This document shows, in pieces, positions 1-7,127 of a stretch of DNA of 28,509 nt. Location: positions 1 to 28,509 of IMG/VR virus record IMGVR_UViG_3300047551_000904. The stretch is one strand, 5' to 3'. The DNA comes from a virus. Position 1 is the first letter of the stretch, and every line of letters starts with the position of its first letter. The notes under the pieces were generated by a model. It was not told where the DNA came from and made no database searches. It saw nothing but the letters and a program-made list of their open reading frames with translations. The translations under genes and the position numbers were made by a program.

Positions 1-133
1 ATGGTGAACTGCGCCACCCGACGCGGCGACGCTCAACACGGGGAGCATCGGCGTCGCGGTCGAGTGGGCGACCGGGGCGAGTGCGCCGACGGCTGGCAAG
101 AACGGCAACCTGTTCACGCGGTACGCGCCGGGG

Positions 134-1432
134 GTGGTCCCGACGGGTGCGGTGCAGTTGCCAGCGGTCAAGCTCGGGGCGACCAAGGTCCACGTCCGGG
201 TGCGGTCGGAGGTGCCGGGCATTTTCCCGAGCGCGTGGTCTGGCTGGCAGACCGTGACGCTGAACGCGTGGACGGCCCCGACGGGCGTGACCGTGGGGAC
301 GCTGACCAACGAGACGGCGGCGGTCTCGTGGAGCTTGAACACGAACACGACGGACGCGGTGGACGTTTATGTGGCACCGGGGTCGGTGGCTCCGAGCGAC
401 TGGACGCCGTACCGCGTGAACACGCTGCCGGAGGGGACGACCTCGACCCTGCTCACGGGGCTCTCCGCGTCGACGGCCTACATCGTGGGCGTGGCGTTCC
501 GCGATCGCATCGCGAACGTGGCGATGACGCCCGTGACGGCGACCTTCACGAGCGCCGGGACGACGACGGGCACGGCGACGACTCCCATCGCGGTGCAGGT
601 GATTGCGGGTGTGAACGATGCGAGTCTCCCGCAGGGCATCGTCTTGGCGCTCTACTCTGCCGCCGGAGCGGTGCAGACGGTCATCGAGCGGTCGACGACC
701 TCTGGTAGCGGGTTCGCCGAGATTGCGGTGGTGCCTGCCGAGTCGACCAGCTACGTCGATTACCTCCCCAAAGACGGCACGACCTACTACTACCGGCTCA
801 AGCATCGCGCTCCCGGTCAGGCCGACTCCGCGGCGACCGCGGAAGCCTCCGGCACGGCGAGCGGGGTGAACGTGGTCGTCGTCCCGTCGTTCTCGGCCCC
901 AAGCTTGAAGGTCGTCACGACACCGGGGACGTCGAGCTACGACCTCGTCGTGACGTGGGACGGGACGATCGTCTACAATCTAGACGGCGTCAGCCAGTCG
1001 GTGAGCGGGTGGAACTCGCCACGGACGGTCAACGTGACGCGGAACGACTACCTCGGCTCGACGAAGGTCGCGGCGTTCGCGGTCACCAAGACCGGCGTGA
1101 CGGTCTCGGAGTCGGTCAACGTCCCGCCGAAGGACTCGAGTTCCGCGACGCTGACCATCGGCAACCAGACCGCGGACGACGTCACGGACGACTACGAGTT
1201 CTCGTGGACTGCGAGCGGGTTCCCCACGGGGACGACCTACGACCTGCTTTGGACGGCGACGACGACGGCGGGCGTGACGGAGCGGGGCTATGACGACAAC
1301 GCCACGAGCCCCGTCACGGTCGCCTCGGGCTATAATATCGGGGCGAGTCCGACGTACTCGATGACCGTCACCGCGATCAAGAACGGCGTGGTTATCTTGA
1401 GTAAGAGTCGGACCGGCACGTTCCTCACCTAA
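134..1432 (+). CDS. Fibronectin-type III / Ig-like repeat protein, probable distal tail or fibre protein (5' end uncertain)
   Basis: The translation is a string of beta-sandwich modules rich in Thr, Ser, Val and Gly. I can mark about four: residues 25-120, 145-245, 255-335 and 340-432. The first has the typical fibronectin signature (Ala-Pro-Thr-Gly-Val start, central Trp, Leu-Ser-Ala-Ser-Thr-Ala-Tyr near the end). Such arrays are common at the C-terminus of tail-tip or fibre proteins, where they contact host glycans or space out the receptor-binding tip. The GTG at 134 is the first conventional start, but clearly similar coding sequence continues upstream to base 8, where it meets an in-frame TGA at 5-7. 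The true N-terminus therefore lies outside the window, is displaced by a frameshift, or starts unusually. It ends 20 nt before the glycosyltransferase gene. The fold is fairly sure; the exact role is inferred. Confidence 0.8.
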   Translation: MVPTGAVQLPAVKLGATKVHVRVRSEVPGIFPSAWSGWQTVTLNAWTAPTGVTVGTLTNETAAVSWSLNTNTTDAVDVYVAPGSVAPSDWTPYRVNTLPEGTTSTLLTGLSASTAYIVGVAFRDRIANVAMTPVTATFTSAGTTTGTATTPIAVQVIAGVNDASLPQGIVLALYSAAGAVQTVIERSTTSGSGFAEIAVVPAESTSYVDYLPKDGTTYYYRLKHRAPGQADSAATAEASGTASGVNVVVVPSFSAPSLKVVTTPGTSSYDLVVTWDGTIVYNLDGVSQSVSGWNSPRTVNVTRNDYLGSTKVAAFAVTKTGVTVSESVNVPPKDSSSATLTIGNQTADDVTDDYEFSWTASGFPTGTTYDLLWTATTTAGVTERGYDDNATSPVTVASGYNIGASPTYSMTVTAIKNGVVILSKSRTGTFLT

Positions 1433-1446
1433 CCTCCCATCGAGGT
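1432..1446 (+). promoter_or_regulatory. Shine-Dalgarno mini-hairpin before the glycosyltransferase gene
   Basis: ACCTC (1432-1436) can pair with GAGGT (1442-1446) across the loop CCATC. This folds the ribosome-binding site of the gene at 1453 into a 5-bp hairpin that begins on the stop codon of the preceding gene. Similar CATC-loop hairpins precede the genes at 8956, 10604 and 12790. Confidence 0.45.
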
Positions 1447-1452
1447 CACCTG

Positions 1453-2568
1453 ATGCGGCTTCACCTGCTCTCTATCCCACATACCGTCACGACGAAAGCC
1501 TTCGCGCATTGTGCCTTCACGCAGAAGGTCTACAAGCTCCCGCGAATGCTTCGGCCCTTGGGCTACGAGGTTATCCACTATGGGGTCGCGGGGTCGGACT
1601 CCGGGGCCAACGTCGATGTCATTCTGATGGAGCAGGACGAACACCTCGACCTTCTCGGGCATCCATATCACGCCCAGCCCAAGGGGTTCTACGGCGACGA
1701 TGCGAAGGCCGATAGCCCGCTCTATCGGCAATGGAACCTCTACGCCCGCGATGCGCTGAAGGAGTATGTGCAGCCGGGCGACTGCATCCTGCTCCCGTTC
1801 GGTCACGCCCACGCCTCCGCGGTGCGGGACTTGCCCGTACTGAAGGCCGGGGCGTCGGCGATTGAGTCCGGCATCGGGTACTACGACTGCCTTCTGCCGT
1901 GGCGCATCTACGAGAGCGAGGCCGTGCGGCACGGGTGTATGGCGAAAGAGGGGCGCGTCGGGGTGCATCACGCCTCGAACCGGCTGGAGTTTGTGGTGCC
2001 GAATAGCTACGACGTAGACGAGTGGCCCGAGGGCGCGGGCGGGGACGCGGTGGTCTTTCTCGGGCGGCTGACCGAGGGCAAGGGCATCCCGCTCATCTTG
2101 GAGTTGGCCGCCTTGCGTCCCGACGTGCCGTTTGTCTTGGCGGGGCAGGGCGATCCTGACGCCTTCGGGGACGTGCCGCCCAACGTGACGTTCCTCGGGC
2201 CGTTGACGACGGAGCGGGCGGCGTTCCTCGGGAATGCGCGGGCCATTATCGCGCCGAGCCGGTACGTCGAGCCGTTCTGTGGCACGGTCGTCGAGGCGGC
2301 GTTATGCGGGACGCCAGCGATCACGTCGGCGTTCGGGGCATTTACGGAGACGGTGGCGCACGACCGGACGGGGTTTCGGTGTCAGACGATGCGGGAGTTC
2401 GTGCGGGCGGTGGACGCGGTGCGGGGTTTGAACCGCAAGGACGTGCGGGCGCGGGCGCGGCGGTTGTACGGGCTGCGGTCGGTGGCGAAGGGGTATGACG
2501 CGGTGTTCCAAACGGTCGCGGACGAGACTCGTCGGGGGCGGTTTCCCTTGACGGGGTGGGCGACTTGA
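1453..2568 (+). CDS. GT4-family (GT-B fold) glycosyltransferase
   Basis: This 371-residue protein has a convincing retaining GT-B C-terminal half. Residues ~200-215 read as the beta-strand and loop FLGRLTEGKG, with the donor-phosphate Lys near 210. An AGQGDPD turn follows, and then the EX7E motif with Glu near 273 and 281 in EPFCGTVVEAALCGTP. These are hallmarks of GT4 enzymes, which use nucleotide-sugar donors. The N-terminal ~180 residues would be the acceptor domain and I do not recognise them further. No signal peptide or membrane segment is visible, so it should be cytosolic. The start is set by a good GAGGT 7 nt upstream. It lies between a tail/fibre gene and the lysis genes. The acceptor could be a virion protein, modified phage DNA or a host surface glycan; the sequence does not decide between these. 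Confidence 0.85.
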   Translation: MRLHLLSIPHTVTTKAFAHCAFTQKVYKLPRMLRPLGYEVIHYGVAGSDSGANVDVILMEQDEHLDLLGHPYHAQPKGFYGDDAKADSPLYRQWNLYARDALKEYVQPGDCILLPFGHAHASAVRDLPVLKAGASAIESGIGYYDCLLPWRIYESEAVRHGCMAKEGRVGVHHASNRLEFVVPNSYDVDEWPEGAGGDAVVFLGRLTEGKGIPLILELAALRPDVPFVLAGQGDPDAFGDVPPNVTFLGPLTTERAAFLGNARAIIAPSRYVEPFCGTVVEAALCGTPAITSAFGAFTETVAHDRTGFRCQTMREFVRAVDAVRGLNRKDVRARARRLYGLRSVAKGYDAVFQTVADETRRGRFPLTGWAT

Positions 2569-2613
2569 TAGTTAGGTTGTCACGGGTGGGTTGACTTTTG
2601 ACGGGAGTCTCGA

Positions 2614-2898
2614 ATGGCGCAGGATAAGTCGAGCGCGATGCTCGTGGTGGCGGGGTTCTTCGGATCGCTCATTGCGGTCGGCAAGGCGAGCCACGGGAAC
2701 CTCCGCGATAATCTCCTCGCGGTCTCGGCGGGCACGTCGAGTGCCTACTTCCTCACCCCCGTGGTCTTCGAGTTGACGGGCGTGGCAGCAAGCCAGCAGA
2801 CGATGAGCGCGATGGCGTTCCTGCTTGGTGTGTTGGGACAGAGGGGCGTCGAAATCATTATCGGCAAGGTGTTTCCCGAAACAAAGACGGAGGGCTGA
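2614..2898 (+). CDS. Holin-like small membrane protein
   Basis: A 94-residue protein with three hydrophobic segments, about residues 8-24, 38-58 and 63-84, joined by short loops, and a short charged C-terminal tail (KTEG). Length, topology and position just upstream of another small membrane protein, an amidase and a spanin-like gene match a class I-like holin. A holin would open the inner membrane at the end of infection to release the endolysin. GGGAG sits about 6-7 nt before the ATG. I recognise the type rather than a named family. The adjacent gene could equally be the holin, with this one modulating it. Confidence 0.6.
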   Translation: MAQDKSSAMLVVAGFFGSLIAVGKASHGNLRDNLLAVSAGTSSAYFLTPVVFELTGVAASQQTMSAMAFLLGVLGQRGVEIIIGKVFPETKTEG

Positions 2899-2901
2899 CC
2901 G

Positions 2902-3243
2902 ATGCTCGACCGCCTCAATCTCCTCGCCAATACCGTGATGGCGCTGTCCGCTGGCGCGTTCTATCTGATGATCTTCAGCAACGCGGCTCCGGGGTTCAAT
3001 GCCGCCAAGCATTTCCGTCAGCGGTCGTACTGGACCGTCCGTATTGGGCTGTCTTTCTTCGTGGCTGGGAGTCTGTTTGCGGTGCTGACGGTGCCTCCGG
3101 CGACGCTGTCGCAGGTGGTCCGCAACGCCGGGGTCGCCATCCTCTTTGCGTGGGCGGCGGTGTATCACGCGAAGAAGTGGGGCGTCATCACGGGCGTCAA
3201 GCGGGTGGACCGCGTAACGGGTAGCCATCCCGTCATCAAGTAG
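2902..3243 (+). CDS. Three-span membrane protein, possible holin or antiholin partner
   Basis: This 113-residue protein has hydrophobic stretches around residues 8-26, 48-66 and 75-92, with a basic C-terminal tail. It starts 3 nt after the preceding holin-like gene, so the two are probably translationally coupled. Two consecutive small membrane proteins before an endolysin are typical of holin/antiholin pairs. The function is inferred from topology and context only; I recognise no family motif. Confidence 0.55.
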   Translation: MLDRLNLLANTVMALSAGAFYLMIFSNAAPGFNAAKHFRQRSYWTVRIGLSFFVAGSLFAVLTVPPATLSQVVRNAGVAILFAWAAVYHAKKWGVITGVKRVDRVTGSHPVIK

Positions 3244-3250
3244 CCGGGCC

Positions 3251-3703
3251 GTGAACCCCGCCCTCAAGCTCTCGCCGAACCACAACGCCCGGAAGCAGGA
3301 CATCCGGCTCGTCGTGCTTCACGCGGACGCCGCGCCGACCGAGGCGTCCTGCCTCTCGTGGGTGCAGTCGAGCCAGTCGAAGGTGAGCTACCACATCCTT
3401 ATCGGACGCGACGGGACGATTTATCGCTGCGTCCCTGATGGGCGTCGGGCGTGGCACGCGGGCAAGGCCGAGTGGCAGGGCGAGAAGGATGTGAACGGCA
3501 TCTCCCTCGGGCTGGCGTTTAGCAATCTCAATGACGGCAAGGAGCCGTTGACGGACGCGCAGAAGACGGCGGCGAAGCAGGTCATTGCGGCGTGGCGCAA
3601 GCTCTACGGGCCAATCGCGGTGACGACCCACGCCAAGGTCTCGCCGGGCCGGAAGAACGATCCCGAACTGGTGCCGGGGTTCGCGCTTGCGGACTACGTC
3701 TAG
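3251..3703 (+). CDS. N-acetylmuramoyl-L-alanine amidase (Amidase_2), phage endolysin
   Basis: This is a single-domain amidase of 150 residues, close to T7 lysozyme in size. It would cleave the amide bond between N-acetylmuramic acid and the peptide stem. Predicted zinc ligands are His24 (LVVLHAD), His127 and Asp137 (HAKVSPGRKNDP). The 10-residue spacing of the last two matches the His/Asp pair of the AmiD-like amidases. The central segment YHILIGRDGTIYRCVPD is the family core. The Glu found at the SIGIE position of AmpD/AmiD is absent here (the site reads LGLAF), as in several short phage enzymes. No signal peptide is visible, so export would rely on the neighbouring holin. The start is a GTG with no clear Shine-Dalgarno sequence. 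Confidence 0.9.
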   Translation: MNPALKLSPNHNARKQDIRLVVLHADAAPTEASCLSWVQSSQSKVSYHILIGRDGTIYRCVPDGRRAWHAGKAEWQGEKDVNGISLGLAFSNLNDGKEPLTDAQKTAAKQVIAAWRKLYGPIAVTTHAKVSPGRKNDPELVPGFALADYV

Positions 3704-4262
3704 CGGCTGGGTGGTGGTCGCCTTGGCTCTCGGGGCCGTGGGTGGATACTACGCCGCACAAAAGCAGAGGGCCGCTCCGATGGATTGGCAACGCACGGTC
3801 GATAGCCTGACCCACATCCTTCACGAACAACGGACAATGGCGGCGATGTCCCGGGCACGGGCCGATACCGAGGCGGTCAAGGCCCGCCGTTCGGTCGCCA
3901 AGGCCGATTCTGCGGCCCGCGCCGTGCTGACCCTCACCGATACCGCCCGGGCCGTCTTGCGGGACTCTACGGCCAACGTCGCGCAACTACGGGCCACCCT
4001 AGAGGCCACGACCTTCGCCGCCTCGCAACTCGCCGACGAGGTCTTGACATACGAGGCCCGTCTTGATACGCTCTTGACAGCGCATCTTGCCGAGCGTCAA
4101 GCCGTTGCGAATCAGATGGGGACGATGCAAGCGGTGATTGACGCACAGGCGGGGGCGTTGGAGGCAGGGCGCTGCTCGACCTTCTTCGGGCGGTGTCCGA
4201 CCCGATGGCAAGCGTTTGGAGCTGGGGTAGTGGTCGCCATCGCGGTCGCGGTGCTCTTGTGA
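3687..4262 (+). CDS. Membrane-anchored coiled-coil protein, spanin-like
   Basis: This 191-residue protein has an N-terminal hydrophobic anchor (about residues 8-24), a long Ala/Arg/Glu/Thr-rich helical region (30-150) that should form a coiled coil, and a second hydrophobic segment at the extreme C-terminus (175-191). It overlaps the end of the amidase gene by 17 nt from a TTG start. An anchored periplasmic helix directly after the endolysin is what an inner-membrane spanin looks like. Spanins help fuse the inner and outer membranes at lysis. The second terminal membrane segment is not typical of an i-spanin and could mean a unimolecular spanin-type design. No lipobox-bearing partner is seen. 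Role inferred. Confidence 0.55.
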   Translation: MRTTSSGWVVVALALGAVGGYYAAQKQRAAPMDWQRTVDSLTHILHEQRTMAAMSRARADTEAVKARRSVAKADSAARAVLTLTDTARAVLRDSTANVAQLRATLEATTFAASQLADEVLTYEARLDTLLTAHLAERQAVANQMGTMQAVIDAQAGALEAGRCSTFFGRCPTRWQAFGAGVVVAIAVAVLL

Positions 4263-4273
4263 GGGCGTGGGGT

Positions 4274-4510
4274 ATGTCCTATTCTGTGCGCGTGTTTTGC
4301 CCGGAGTGTTTGGGCGAAAGTTCCGACCCGTCGAGTCCGGCCTGTGAGACCTGTATGTGCGGCGGGCATCTCGACATCAACCGCAACCCTGATGGGTCCG
4401 TTCCGTCGCATCACCCGGATGGTGCGGTGGTGCAGGAGTGGGTCGATCGCCTCCTTCCCCCCGAATGGGCGCACGACACGACCTCACCGCGTGGTCTGAC
4501 CGCGAACTAA
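4274..4510 (+). CDS. Small cysteine-rich (zinc-ribbon-like) protein
   Basis: This 78-residue protein has an N-terminal CPEC knuckle followed by CETCMCGG about 17 residues later. Four or five cysteines could bind zinc as a ribbon. The C-terminal half contains His-His and an acidic/Trp helix. It begins 11 nt after the spanin-like gene and overlaps the next gene. I recognise no family. It is the first of several small cysteine-knuckle proteins in this genome. Confidence 0.6.
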   Translation: MSYSVRVFCPECLGESSDPSSPACETCMCGGHLDINRNPDGSVPSHHPDGAVVQEWVDRLLPPEWAHDTTSPRGLTAN

Positions 4511-5817
4511 AGCGGCTCGCCGAACTCTCGGCCCAAGGCGCGTCGTCCTCGGAAACCACCGCCGCGTTGAACGCCGAGTTCCACAAGGGCGTCCCGATTC
4601 GCACCACCACGGCGGTGCAACTCAAGCGGGGCAAGCACGGCATCAAGGTCGCCGAGCGTCCGCGAGAGGTGGTGTCGCTCGCGCAACGGGAGCAAGCGGT
4701 CGAGCAGACCGCGGGGCCGGACGGGATTATTGCCAGAGCGAACGGGTCGCGCATCAAGACCGTGGCCGACCTCCTCGCGCACATCGAGGCCGACTTGGAG
4801 CGGTTCGACGTCGCCGAGAGCCAAGCGACCAAGTACGAGGTCGCGACGAAAGACCCCGAGACGGGCGAGGTCGCGACCACCGAGTTGCACCGCGTGTTCG
4901 TCAAGTTGAAACCCAAGGCGGGGCCGACCCTTGAGGAGCGGGTCGAGGCCATCATCGCCGGGGCGTTCGCCGTGCGGAAGCCGCCGACGCGGGCGATCCC
5001 GAAGGGGACCGGAACGCGGGCCGACTTGCTCCAAGGGGTCGTCATCGCGGACCCGCATATCGCGAAGCTCGCGTGGGGTGAGGGGACCGGGCACGTGAGC
5101 TACGACACCAACCTCGCGGTCAAGGTCATCCGCGATGGGGTTGGGGCGTTACTCGATGCGGGCCGGGAGCGGCGGGTCGGCACCAGACACTTGTGGCTCT
5201 TGGGCGACTACTTCCACCACGACGGGCAAGGGGCCACGACCAAGGGCACGGTCCTCGACTACGACACCCGCGTCCAGCAGATGCTCAAGCGGGGCGCGGA
5301 TGTGCTCTGCGAGGTCATTGAGGCGAGCGCGTCGCAGGTGCCGACCAAGGTCATCTTGGTCCCCGGCAACCACGACCGGACGCTCACGTGGGCGTTGCAG
5401 CGCATTTTGATCGCCGAGTTCCGCAAGGCCAGCGGAGTGACCATTGACGACTCCCCGACGACGACCAAGTACATCCAGCACGGGAAGACCCTTATCGGCT
5501 TGGACCACGGCGACAAGGGCAAGAAGCGGCTCGCCGAGGTGATGGCGGCACAATGCGCCGTGGAGTGGGGCCAGACCATCTACCGCGAGATGCACACCGG
5601 CCACCTCCACGGGAAGGCGGCCATCGAGACGTTCGGCGGGGTGACGGTGCGGACCCACGCGGCCTTGTGCCCGCCGGACCAATACCACGCGGACGAGAAG
5701 TTCTCGGTCAGCCCTCGGATGATTGAGGGGTTCGTGTATCATTCGGGGGGGGCGTTGGTCGGCTCCGATGCGTGGAGTCCCGACCTTGGCAGCGCCCCGC
5801 GCCGGGGGACGATATGA
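4465..5817 (+). CDS. Calcineurin-like metallophosphoesterase with N-terminal Myb/HTH-like segment
   Basis: From the ATG at 4465 the protein has 450 residues. Residues 5-55 resemble a small three-helix DNA-binding (SANT/Myb-like) segment. The C-terminal ~265 residues carry the full metallophosphoesterase set: DPH near Asp196, GDYFHH with Asp248, GNHD at 301-304, a later Asp-His-Gly, and GHLH with His380/His382. These bind two metal ions and hydrolyse phosphodi- or monoesters. Enzymes of this fold include the Mre11/SbcD nucleases and phage protein phosphatases. Linked to a DNA-binding-like segment and placed at the head of the replication genes, a DNA-directed role is plausible but unproven. 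A GTG at 4438 is an alternative start; neither has a convincing Shine-Dalgarno sequence. Confidence 0.85.
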   Translation: MGARHDLTAWSDRELKRLAELSAQGASSSETTAALNAEFHKGVPIRTTTAVQLKRGKHGIKVAERPREVVSLAQREQAVEQTAGPDGIIARANGSRIKTVADLLAHIEADLERFDVAESQATKYEVATKDPETGEVATTELHRVFVKLKPKAGPTLEERVEAIIAGAFAVRKPPTRAIPKGTGTRADLLQGVVIADPHIAKLAWGEGTGHVSYDTNLAVKVIRDGVGALLDAGRERRVGTRHLWLLGDYFHHDGQGATTKGTVLDYDTRVQQMLKRGADVLCEVIEASASQVPTKVILVPGNHDRTLTWALQRILIAEFRKASGVTIDDSPTTTKYIQHGKTLIGLDHGDKGKKRLAEVMAAQCAVEWGQTIYREMHTGHLHGKAAIETFGGVTVRTHAALCPPDQYHADEKFSVSPRMIEGFVYHSGGALVGSDAWSPDLGSAPRRGTI

Positions 5818-6044
5818 GCGACAAGCAGGACGAAGCTATCAAGTGCGTGGACTGGTCGCCGGTGCCGTGCGCCTATCGCCGGGCGGCGCGGGATCGCGGC
5901 GACTTTGGCTACCTCTGGGGCGTGGGCTGGGTCTGGTGGCGGGCCAAGGACGTGATGACGCCGTGGGAGAAGTGCCCGTGGTGCGACGGCTGGCTCCCGA
6001 CGATGGAGGCGCTCGTGTTGCGGGCGTTGAGCCGTGGCAAGTAA
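5814..6044 (+). CDS. Small Trp/Cys-rich hypothetical protein
   Basis: This 76-residue protein overlaps the metallophosphoesterase stop by ATGA. It is rich in Trp and has one CPWC knuckle near residue 57, plus a Cys near 10 and another near 18, so a metal-bound fold is possible. I recognise no family. The tight coupling suggests co-translation with the upstream gene. Confidence 0.6.
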   Translation: MSDKQDEAIKCVDWSPVPCAYRRAARDRGDFGYLWGVGWVWWRAKDVMTPWEKCPWCDGWLPTMEALVLRALSRGK

Positions 6045-6045
6045 G

Positions 6046-6330
6046 ATGCCGAGTAAGCGTCGGTCCAACCCGTTTACGAACCGCAAGGCGTCGGTGAGCT
6101 TGCACCGCAACGGCTTGTCGATTGAGATCCAAGACGTGGGAGCGACGGACGCCGGGGTGGTGGCGAAGGAGTTGCTAGATATGATGCGGCAACTCACCGC
6201 GGCGGGGTATGACGAGCTCGTGCAGGACGCCGGGGCGTTGCACGGGGGCGGGTTTGAGACGCCGGACGAGGAGGGCATCGAGGACTGGGTGATGCCACCG
6301 GAGGCCAAGCGTCGGCGCATCGGGTTCTAG
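6046..6330 (+). CDS. Hypothetical protein
   Basis: About 94 residues: a basic N-terminus (SKRRSNPFTNRK), a beta-hairpin-like stretch, then an acidic helix around residues 35-65 and a basic C-terminus. I recognise no family. ATG 6046 lies one base after the preceding stop. A GTG at 6034 in the same frame would add four residues and overlap the upstream gene; neither start has a strong Shine-Dalgarno sequence. Confidence 0.6.
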   Translation: MPSKRRSNPFTNRKASVSLHRNGLSIEIQDVGATDAGVVAKELLDMMRQLTAAGYDELVQDAGALHGGGFETPDEEGIEDWVMPPEAKRRRIGF

Positions 6331-6366
6331 GGCTTTACTTTTGGTGGGCGCGGTGTAGGTTATGGC

Positions 6367-6390
6367 TTGCGGTGTCGGGAACCACCGCAA
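6367..6390. repeat. Perfect 8-bp inverted repeat (hairpin or operator)
   Basis: TTGCGGTG (6367-6374) and its exact reverse complement CACCGCAA (6383-6390) are separated by 8 nt. It lies in the 163-nt non-coding gap before the initiator-like gene and could be an operator or an RNA hairpin. Confidence 0.6.
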
Positions 6391-6407
6391 CGAAGTCAAA
6401 ATCGATT

Positions 6408-6475
6408 GGCCCCCGTACTTCTACGCCAAAGCCCCTTGACCGGGTGCGATGGGTTCCCCGTAGAAGGCGGGGGCC
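6408..6475. repeat. Long imperfect inverted repeat / stem-loop upstream of the replication gene
   Basis: GGCCCCCG-TA-CTTCTACG (6408-6425) pairs with CGTAGAAG-G-CGGGGGCC (6459-6475): two 8-bp helices around a small 2x1 internal loop, enclosing a 33-nt loop. Part of that loop, GGTTCCC (6452-6458), can instead pair with GGGAACC (6377-6383) in the upstream hairpin, so two mutually exclusive folds are possible. The stem ends about 18 nt before the ATG at 6494. This may be a leader regulatory RNA, an operator or part of a replication region. Confidence 0.6.
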
Positions 6476-6493
6476 GCTCGTTTAGGTGGCGCG

Positions 6494-7108
6494 ATGCATT
6501 GGATTCGAGTGGCGGTCACGATCGGGGACGATCCCGACATCTACACACTGGCGCATCATCTTGGCATACGGCCCGCTGAAGCGGTCGGCCTCTTGGTGAT
6601 GACGTTGGCAAAGTTTCCGGCCCACGCGCCGGACGGCAACCTCAAAGACATCCCGGACGCCTTGATAGAGCGATGGGCGGGATGGGCTGGCGAGACGGGC
6701 CAGTATGCCGGACTGCTCCGGGCGTTATTCCTCAACGAATCTGGCATCTGGGAATCGTGGGAGCGGCACAACGGCCAACCACTGCGGGAGGCCGAGGCTA
6801 GCCGAGAACGAGCCCGCAAGTACCGTGAGCAGAAACTCAACACCGAGGCTAGTACGGCGAACGGTACGGCGTACGGTACGGCGAACGAACGCGAACGGTT
6901 CGCGTTCGGTACGGGTCTACGAACGAACGTACGAACGAACCAAACTACTAGGGGTGCTACGCACAGGAATGTGGAAAACTACGCACCCGGCTACCTGAAC
7001 CTGACGCCGACGAAGTTCTGCGCCGAATGTGGGGACGGGGTGCTGACTGAGGTCGCGGGGTCGAAGCGTCCGGTCCAGACTCACGCGCCGGAATGTAGCA
7101 ATGCCTAA
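6494..7108 (+). CDS. Phage replication initiator / replisome-organiser-like protein
   Basis: This 204-residue protein has an N-terminal winged-helix-like segment of the type found in phage replisome organisers. It opens HWIRVAVTIGDDPDIYTLAHHLG, continues with a hydrophobic GLLVMTL helix, and contains a W-x-x-W-ERHN segment followed by the basic RERARKYREQK helix at about 95-112. Such proteins bind the origin and recruit helicase or its loader. Residues ~118-150 are low-complexity (TANG/TAYG/TANE, RTNV/RTNQ) because the DNA there is an array of short repeats that may be the origin itself. The C-terminus has CAEC and a later Cys. AGGTGG lies 6 nt before the ATG. No separate helicase or polymerase gene is visible in this window. 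Confidence 0.65.
   Translation: MHWIRVAVTIGDDPDIYTLAHHLGIRPAEAVGLLVMTLAKFPAHAPDGNLKDIPDALIERWAGWAGETGQYAGLLRALFLNESGIWESWERHNGQPLREAEASRERARKYREQKLNTEASTANGTAYGTANERERFAFGTGLRTNVRTNQTTRGATHRNVENYAPGYLNLTPTKFCAECGDGVLTEVAGSKRPVQTHAPECSNA
6853..6941. repeat. Iteron-like direct repeats and 23-bp palindrome, candidate replication origin
   Basis: Three tandem 12-mers of the form TACGGCG(A/T)ACG(G/A) lie at 6853-6864, 6865-6876 and 6877-6888. A perfect palindrome follows at 6886-6908, with 11-bp arms CGAACGCGAAC/GTTCGCGTTCG around one central G. Two more tandem 12-mers TACGAACGAAC(G/C) lie at 6918-6929 and 6930-6941. The array sits inside the initiator-like gene, as the lambda origin sits inside gene O, and is followed by a somewhat AT-richer stretch. 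The repeats are directly visible; the origin function is inferred. Confidence 0.6.
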
Positions 7109-7127
7109 CACTAACCAAGGGAGACCG

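Noticed and set aside
2572-3303. Long minus-strand ORF (243 codons) across the holin genes
   Set aside because: It is the shadow of three well-supported plus-strand genes, has no domain-like sequence and is Arg/His-rich as expected of antisense frames in GC-rich DNA.
4044-4072. TTGACA-17-TACGCT promoter-like match inside the spanin-like gene
   Set aside because: The -35 is perfect, but the -10 is weak and the site is within coding sequence, where TTGACA can arise from Leu-Thr codons. A second TTGACA nearby has no -10 at all. Kept only as a remote possibility.
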